NCBI RefSeq assembly: GCF_017916325.1
Contig: NC_090162.1
Coordinates: forward strand, 921,501-985,500
Source of the DNA: Leishmania martiniquensis
Lineage: Eukaryota > Euglenozoa > Kinetoplastea > Trypanosomatida > Trypanosomatidae
Reading direction: 5' to 3'
Length of the DNA: 64,000 bases
Below, one piece after another: positions 58,380 to 64,000 of this stretch. How positions within the stretch are numbered: the first letter of the stretch is position 1; each line of letters starts with the position of its first letter. The notes below the pieces were generated by a model that made no database searches, had not been told where the DNA came from, and saw only the letters and a program-made list of their open reading frames with translations. A program made the translations under genes and the position numbers.

Positions 58380-60092
58380 TTAGTCAGGGATTCGGGCGCC
58401 CTTTATCATGTCATTACGGCGGATAAAGTTCACCACATTATTCAAGGCCTCGAACCACATGTCGCACTTTTCTTTCAGCTCCGTCGCCAACTGCAGCACC
58501 CGCTTCCTCGTCTCGATCAGCAGCACGTAGTACGTCTTTGGGAGCCCTCTCTCGTCCAAGGTGGAGAGGTCGCGCAAGGTGACTTGGCAGATGCGGTCAA
58601 GGCGCACATTGCCGCAGAAGCGCGGGTTGTGGGTCTCGTAATTGCTCCATACAAGCAGGTATCTTTTCACGTCGATCCAGACCCATCTCGGGTGCACCGA
58701 ATCACCTTTGACGGTCCATTTGTAGAACCAATCCCCAGCGCGCAGCGTCTCGACGCTCGTGAGCAGGTCCATCGTCGAGTGGGCGTCAGGGAGACCGAGG
58801 GCGGGCTCGCGCTCCAGCTGTACGGGCGGCCGTGAAGGTCGCGGCGAGCGATGTGGCAGTAGCGCTGCGGATGATGAGTGGGACCATCGTGAGCTGCCTT
58901 CCCGCGAAGATGACGGCGGTGCCGCCCCGGGAAAAGGGCCCATGGGCACTACAGGTGGTGCACAGATATCTCTGAGCTGCCGTGCGTCGTAGCGTCTGCG
59001 TCGCCCAGAGAGTTGCTTTCTGCCGACCGCGCCATCTTCGTCCCGCTCTGCCCCCGCGCGCCGCCACGAGCCCCCTCGTGGCTGAGAGCTGTCATCTCGG
59101 GATGTCGATTTTCGGACGCCAGGGCGCCCGTGCCAGTGAAGTGGGGACTTCACGCCACTGCCTTCGCGGCCATCGCGGCCATCGTCGCACGACTGAGAGC
59201 TATGTCGGCGATGGTGTCGCGATTGGTGGCGAGACGAGCGGTGGCGATTGCCGTGGCTCGCTCCGCGTTTTTGGCCGGGCGACTCCATGTTTGGCGTTGT
59301 GGCTGGCCCGTCATTCCACCGTGAGAGATGGCTCGTGCCCCGTTGACTCCAAGTCATGGGTGAAGGGCACGTGCTTATGCAGCTGCGGTCGCGCCGGGTA
59401 TTCATGCACGTCGGTGACATCACCAGTGGGTGCCAGTGTGAGCAAGAGGTCCATCTGCCCCATCGTTCTCTGCTTGATAGCCGCTCAGGCCACAGAGGTT
59501 CCCGAAGAGCGGAGTGCGGCCGTGGAATGTAGAGGGGCGGCGACAGAGGCTCAATAGAGCACGCGCGCCCCCCCGCTCCAGAGAACCACCCTGGCGACGA
59601 GGCGGAGGCTAGCGACCGCCGCAGATCTGCGCGTCGTCGAGAAATTGAGTTCGGGGTGCTGTAGGCTAGTGATGGCACGCGGCCGGGGGACTGAAAGCGC
59701 ACCCCTCCACCTAACGTTGCCTTTGGATTTGGCGACATCAGCGGCGGCGCGGCTGCTCCAGCTGCCCTGCTCCGTGGCACACTTTGCCGCCAATCTGATG
59801 GGGTGGGTGATGCTCCTGGTGACGACTGAAGAAGCGGCGACGCCGATGTTGGTGCGGCCGGCGTAGGCATCGTCTGCGCCGCTGCCGCCATCTTCGAGCA
59901 ACCCGTTGTTTGCGTGCCAGTCGAAGAGCCGCGGCGCTGGCGAGGCGGTGCAGGCGACGGCGGCGACATCGCGCCGTCAGCGTACTTACGCAAAGGCGGG
60001 GTCGCGACTAGCTCACAGAACGCACCTAGTACACCACGGCGCCGCCGCGCCTCTAAAATGCGCGTCAGATGCGCCTCATGCAAGCTGTCCAT
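58380..60092 (-). CDS. PH-domain protein (Mcp5/Num1-type PH), 570 aa
   Basis: Starts MDSLHEAHLTRILEARRRRG. Residues 1-440 are mostly disordered Ser/Arg/Pro-rich sequence with His/Arg-Ser stretches (about 285-310). The C-terminal 120 residues (about 449-565) form a pleckstrin-homology domain: LRAGDWFYKWTVKGDSVHPRWVWIDV (beta strands 1-2), RYLLVWSNYETHNPR, VRLDRICQVTLRDLS, TYYVLLIETRKRVLQLATE, and the closing helix KEKCDMWFEALNNVVNFI with its conserved Trp. The WxYKWT...R.VWI pattern fits the cell-cortex (Mcp5/Num1-type) PH subgroup found in many kinetoplastid proteins. It predicts phosphoinositide or membrane-cortex binding. The gene lies exactly between the two 612 bp inverted repeats (its stop is 522 bp from the left copy and its start 318 bp from the right copy). 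Confidence 0.83.
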   Translation of the reverse strand: MDSLHEAHLTRILEARRRRGVLGAFCELVATPPLRKYADGAMSPPSPAPPRQRRGSSTGTQTTGCSKMAAAAQTMPTPAAPTSASPLLQSSPGASPTPSDWRQSVPRSRAAGAAAPPLMSPNPKATLGGGVRFQSPGRVPSLAYSTPNSISRRRADLRRSLASASSPGWFSGAGGRACSIEPLSPPLYIPRPHSALREPLWPERLSSRERWGRWTSCSHWHPLVMSPTCMNTRRDRSCISTCPSPMTWSQRGTSHLSRWNDGPATTPNMESPGQKRGASHGNRHRSSRHQSRHHRRHSSQSCDDGRDGREGSGVKSPLHWHGRPGVRKSTSRDDSSQPRGGSWRRAGAERDEDGAVGRKQLSGRRRRYDARQLRDICAPPVVPMGPFPGAAPPSSSREGSSRWSHSSSAALLPHRSPRPSRPPVQLEREPALGLPDAHSTMDLLTSVETLRAGDWFYKWTVKGDSVHPRWVWIDVKRYLLVWSNYETHNPRFCGNVRLDRICQVTLRDLSTLDERGLPKTYYVLLIETRKRVLQLATELKEKCDMWFEALNNVVNFIRRNDMIKGARIPD

Positions 60093-62277
60093 TTTCGGCT
60101 ACACACAATGGCGCACCCGCCCTCCCTCCTTGCCTTGTATCTATGTTGGTGAGAGGAGAGTGTGTGTGTGCGTTTCTATCCACCAAGCGCAGCGCGCACG
60201 CGACTATCCACGAATGAAGGGATCGCCAGTGGGAGAGTGTGCTTGATCATGTAGATAAGCCCACACCAAGAGACACGATCGGTGAGAGGGGCCAGCAAAT
60301 AGGCCACCTGTGAAGAGGGACAGAATAAATAAAAAAATTGAAACAGAGAGGAGAAAGGCGAATATGCACGACTGTACAAGAGCGAAGGAAAGAGCTGCGA
60401 CAGCACACATGCGCCAAGCGGCAGGCCCTTCGCTCTCATCTACCAAGCGCTGAGCGACTAGTCATTTTTTTCTTCGTTCAACGCCCTCATTCTCTCCCAT
60501 AGAGTGCACACACTTTGGCGCCCCCTTACCCGGCCCGCCACACAGGCCCACCCTACTGGTGCGAAACAGCGGTAGGCACGCGTCGCGGCCACGCGCCGTC
60601 CAGCCCACCTGGGGGCACCCCCAGCCCCAAGCGCTACCAGCCCCCGCGTTGAAGGTCGCCTCGCAGAGGTCCCCCCGCCGTCCCGTGCGGCATGTGGCGC
60701 ATCCCTCGGCGCGGCGCAGGCTCCAAACTCCAGTGGGCAGTCAGCGCTGGGCGCGGTGCGCTCAGGCCACCCCACAGCTCTGCCTGCCACACGCGTGGCG
60801 CGGGCATGCTCCCGGTCGCAGGCCACGGCGGCGCGACGCCATGCAGGGCCTGGCCACCGACATCTGTGGTGACAACTCGCCTAGACCTGGTGACGTCGCA
60901 GCCACTTGACCCTGTCAGCGCCAGAGGCGCTTCGGTGTTGGCAGGGAGGAGGGGGGGCTGCGTGACTCTCGCAGAGGGCGGGTGGCGCTGGACCCCTGAG
61001 GTACCACACGCACTAAGGCGTGTTCTTCGTCATGGACGAGAACCACTACGAAAGAATGCACTCAGTCGGTGGGGCAAAATACACGATGGACAGGGCGAGA
61101 GCGAGTCAAGTGCTGAAAAACCGTGAAGAGGGCAGGGAGAGAGAGAGGGGGGGGGAGAGTACCGCGAGGGGTGAGAGGAAGAAGCAGTGGTGATAAGAGT
61201 GTCTCATGTACATTGTGCTGAACGCGGAGGCCATGCTGAGCGATGCCGAAACGCGCGGCAGGTATGCAGGTGCAAGCGGAAAAAAATGTGCCTTTCGCAT
61301 AAGAGACGGGAGAGAGTGGAAGAAGAAGGGAAAAAAGGGGAGCTGCGTTCCGGGCCTTGCTCCATTACCTACTTCCCGCGGATTCCTCGTTCTCCTCTTG
61401 TGTGAGCTGTCAGCGCCAGCCCACGCGAGGCCTCCCTAGCCGATGGAGGAAGAGGAAGGAAAATGAACCAAAAGGATGTGCATACAGCATCACGGTGTCA
61501 GAAGCCGAGTGCAGGGGGGAACGAGTGAGCAAAAACGGCCAAGACGCACGCAACTCGGTGTTGCTCTCGTCTTTCGGAGTCTACCGAAACGGTTGGACGC
61601 ACGCTACGGGGAGGAAGTTCATGCGAAGAGGCAGAAGAAGGGAAGGACCAATTGGGGAGAAGAGATGTGCTTGTGCCACTATCAAGCACATCGACTCATC
61701 AGGCATTTCATGCCAAGCCCATCTGACCTTCACTCACCACCCACCAACCCTAGCTAGGTGGGCCACACGATGTGGCGAGAACCCTTCAGGCTATGTAATG
61801 GCCTGAGAGGAAACGTAGAAGCGAATGAGAAACGAAGCGAAGTCTTCTTGTCACTCCTTTCCTCCGTCGCTATTGCTCTTGTATCGGGCCTCACGGTTGC
61901 GTCCCAAAGCTATGTGCCGATTCGCCCCTTTCTTCTCTTGGGGCTATCGCCCCCTGAAGTCTCTGTGATGACGCCGCCCCAACAGCACGCTGCAGACAAC
62001 AAAATCCGCCTCCCATCACTGAAGGCACAAACGCCACCTCCGCCACCTCAAGCAGCGCGTGTGCACGAAAAACGTAGAGGCGGCGGCGGACAGGCAAGAG
62101 GAAGAGAACATACGCCTCGCTATCCCTCGGTCTATGGCATCCCATGCATACACACACACACACGCATAAATGCCATGGCCGCCTCGATCTCGATGCACTC
62201 CAGCGCACCTGCCTGATGGATGTATCTTCCTACGTCGTATTCACGCTCATCAGAACCCGAAGGTCGCACCTACGGTG
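60093..62277. other. Intergenic spacer containing the right copy of the 612 bp inverted repeat
   Basis: Leader of the PH gene, the repeat at 60411-61022, and the presumed 3' UTR of the acyl-CoA oxidase-like gene, with a G-rich run near 61141-61160 and a CA run at 62149-62164. No gene called. Confidence 0.6.
60411..61022 (-). repeat. 612 bp inverted repeat, right copy (SIDER-like candidate)
   Basis: Partner of 57246-57857 in opposite orientation; the two are separated by 2553 bp holding the PH-domain gene. Single observed mismatch at 60487. Near-identity implies recent duplication, conversion between copies, or an assembly effect. In Leishmania, inverted repeats flanking genes are known substrates for formation of linear extrachromosomal amplicons. 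Confidence 0.93.
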
Positions 62278-64000
62278 CTACGGCGCTTTGCGACGCGCGT
62301 ACGAGGGCTCGTCGGCGAGACCGTGGAACAGGTCAAACTCCTCCGACGACTCACGTATCCCCTCCTGATCAGCCTTAGCTTTTTCCGCCCGGTGGCCGCG
62401 CTTGGATGACGAGGCGCCAACGGCATCATGCAGAGTGACCCGATCCCCGCGCTCGATGTGCGTGTTCGTTCCTGGAATGGTCCAGTAGGCCTCCATGAAG
62501 GTAGCCGAGCGGCACGGCGCACGAGCGGTCTCCGGCACCTGCATCGCCTCCACAAGATGCACGCACTGCGGCGCAAGCACGGTCACGACGTTATCAAGGT
62601 GGCCTGCGAGCGTCTCTGCCTTGCTAGGGCTCAGCATCTTCGACGACAGCAAGAAGTCCAACCGGTCCATTTGTCTCGTCAGGGCGTAGATCCAGCCAAT
62701 GTCACGCAGGATCTTGCGGCCACGCGGGTCGCTGCACGTCTCCGTCTCCTTCATCATGACATCAACGTAGTGCATCTCCATGAATGCTTCACCGCAGTGC
62801 ACGACAGTGCGGTGGCGGAACATGACCCAATCATACCACTGATGCTCACCCCCACCCCTTCGCCGCTCTACCTCACGCGATTGCCGCAGGCGCTTCTTGA
62901 GACTGTAGTGCTTGTGGCTGAAGAAGATCAGATGGCGGCCGAGATCAGCGATGCGAGGTGAGTACAGCGGGTTCTTCAAAAAGCGGTCGAGCGCTGGAAA
63001 CACCGGTTGCAGCAGACTTGTCAGCCACCATCCCCAGTGCGTTGTGCCGATGTTCTTGGTAATTGACCGAAAGGCGACCTCTCGAATCAAGGCGGAGGTG
63101 TCCAGGCCCTCTTGCCGGAGATGCACTAGAGTTACAGCAGCGGCCTTGCCTGTGCTGGCAAAAGAGCCGTGCAGGCCCATTGTATTGTCGGTGAATGTCT
63201 GTATGTTGAGCAGGTTCTCCTGTAGGAAGTGAACCGTGCCGGCGAGGCGCATGTGGTCCTCGTACGACGGCGGCAACCCGGAAGGATCCGTGAAGACGGG
63301 CAGGAGTCGCTGCCACGCAATCAGGTACACGTACGACTTCACCACCAAGCCCACGAGCGGCGACTGGATGTGCTGGAGGCCCAGAAAGGGATAGTTTCGA
63401 CGATAATCGGGGCCCACTACGTACTTGTCGGCTGTGAAAGTCACCACATCGGTAAGGAGCTTCTTTGTCACGCCAACGTAAAGGGCGCCGGTAGCGATGC
63501 GGCGGCGGGTGCGCAGCACCTCTGCTGCTGGTTCGTGACCCTCCTGCCCAGGGACGTACCCCACCTTTGAATCGCATGTGATACAGTGCGGGTCGAGCAA
63601 GTAATCGCTTGGGATTCGCACATCCTCGAAATGCAGCACAGCCACGCCACAGCCAGCCATGACGGTGTTCTCGCCCGTGATCAAACGCACCGATACACCA
63701 CGACGAAGCTGCCCCGGAGCACCAAGCAAGCCGTCCTCTCGAAGAGGGACCAAAAAAAGGTGTGTGCCGTTGTGCTCCTTCTTGTTGAGGGTGAGGGTGG
63801 CGCTCACCACGGCCCACTGCGCGCAAGCTGCGGCCACCACGCCGAACTTCCCCGTGCCACGAAGTATAAAACACCGCTCGTGTACGTCGTAGCGCGCCTC
63901 TGTGTTCAGAGGGGTACCCTCCGCGACAAGCTCTTGCTCAGCGATGCATCCGATAGTCGTGCCACTGTCCACTCCAGCAAGCACTGCATCCCGCACACTT
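62278..64000 (-). CDS. Acyl-CoA oxidase-like flavoprotein, 5' part beyond window
   Basis: The frame is open through the window end (no ATG at the edge; 63996-63994 is GTG and the frame continues upstream), so only the last 573 or so codons are visible. Visible blocks match the middle and C-terminal domains of acyl-CoA oxidases: TGKFGVVAAACAQWAVVSATLTLNKKEHNGTHLFLVPLRE, then GENTVMAGCGVAVLHFEDVRIPSDYLLDP, YVGVTKKLLTDVVTFTADKYVVGP, and a helical C-terminal domain. These FAD enzymes introduce the first double bond in peroxisomal/glycosomal fatty-acid beta-oxidation and reduce O2 to H2O2. The C-terminus (PSYARRKAP) lacks a PTS1 tripeptide. Sequence around the FAD-site glycines (KFGVV, GENTVMAGCG) differs from canonical versions, so activity is uncertain. 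An acyl-CoA dehydrogenase-like relative is possible. Confidence 0.82.
   Translation of the reverse strand, partial: SVRDAVLAGVDSGTTIGCIAEQELVAEGTPLNTEARYDVHERCFILRGTGKFGVVAAACAQWAVVSATLTLNKKEHNGTHLFLVPLREDGLLGAPGQLRRGVSVRLITGENTVMAGCGVAVLHFEDVRIPSDYLLDPHCITCDSKVGYVPGQEGHEPAAEVLRTRRRIATGALYVGVTKKLLTDVVTFTADKYVVGPDYRRNYPFLGLQHIQSPLVGLVVKSYVYLIAWQRLLPVFTDPSGLPPSYEDHMRLAGTVHFLQENLLNIQTFTDNTMGLHGSFASTGKAAAVTLVHLRQEGLDTSALIREVAFRSITKNIGTTHWGWWLTSLLQPVFPALDRFLKNPLYSPRIADLGRHLIFFSHKHYSLKKRLRQSREVERRRGGGEHQWYDWVMFRHRTVVHCGEAFMEMHYVDVMMKETETCSDPRGRKILRDIGWIYALTRQMDRLDFLLSSKMLSPSKAETLAGHLDNVVTVLAPQCVHLVEAMQVPETARAPCRSATFMEAYWTIPGTNTHIERGDRVTLHDAVGASSSKRGHRAEKAKADQEGIRESSEEFDLFHGLADEPSYARRKAP

Noticed and set aside
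8078..60092. Functional operon linking the PI4K-like, UVRAG-like and PH-domain genes
   Set aside because: They are tens of kilobases apart in a polycistronic unit whose gene order in kinetoplastids generally does not reflect pathway.
62945..63874. 309-codon minus-strand frame
   Set aside because: Out-of-frame overlap with the acyl-CoA oxidase-like gene, which has clear family blocks.

Overview
The window looks like a piece of a Leishmania-type trypanosomatid nuclear chromosome. The evidence is GC-rich DNA, intronless protein-coding genes, 0.6-3 kb non-coding spacers full of homopurine/homopyrimidine and CA/GT/GA simple repeats, recurring polypyrimidine-tract plus AG trans-splice signals just upstream of start codons, and several proteins with kinetoplastid-style low-complexity insertions (CFAP57, uL11m, TIM50, a PI4K-like kinase). 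A near-perfect duplicated 612 bp element in spacer DNA is also typical of Leishmania. The species cannot be resolved by eye.

All 18 supported genes lie on the minus strand, so the window is the interior of one directional (polycistronic) gene cluster transcribed from high to low coordinates. No convincing plus-strand gene, tRNA, rRNA or strand switch was found. In transcription order the genes are: an acyl-CoA oxidase-like enzyme cut by the window end (64000-62278); a PH-domain protein (60092-58380) sitting between two inverted copies of the 612 bp repeat (57246-57857 and 60411-61022); a 711-aa low-complexity/coiled-coil protein (56058-53923); a 1140-aa helical protein (51997-48575); an EMG1/NEP1-like SPOUT protein (47948-46791); a UVRAG/VPS38-like protein (45875-43614); a 92-aa protein (42525-42247); a 2291-aa zinc-finger protein with a presequence-like N-terminus (41054-34179); mitoribosomal protein uL11m (33082-32045); a dual-specificity phosphatase (31337-30273); a TXNDC9/phosducin-like-3 protein (28334-27609); a VKOR-family protein (26643-26128); a TIM50-like FCP phosphatase-domain protein (24870-23710); CFAP57 (22403-17601); a SET-domain-like protein (16064-14805); a 53-aa single-span protein (14068-13907); a PI4K-gamma-like kinase (10912-8078); and an 1853-aa protein with a cryptic CAP/SCP-like domain (6637-1076).

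The neighbours do not form a pathway. Kinetoplastid clusters co-transcribe unrelated genes and control them after transcription, so adjacency is not used as functional evidence. Recurrent themes are mitochondrion (uL11m, TIM50, probably the zinc-finger giant and perhaps the 53-aa protein), phosphoinositide/membrane traffic (PI4K-like, UVRAG-like, PH protein) and the flagellum (CFAP57). Several starts were moved inward from longer open frames because the longest frame begins at TTG or GTG, and in some cases contains the splice-acceptor signal itself.

The items most worth a second look are the inverted 612 bp repeat pair, the UVRAG-like gene, the giant zinc-finger protein, the EMG1-like protein with an eroded cofactor motif, and the split CAP-like domain.
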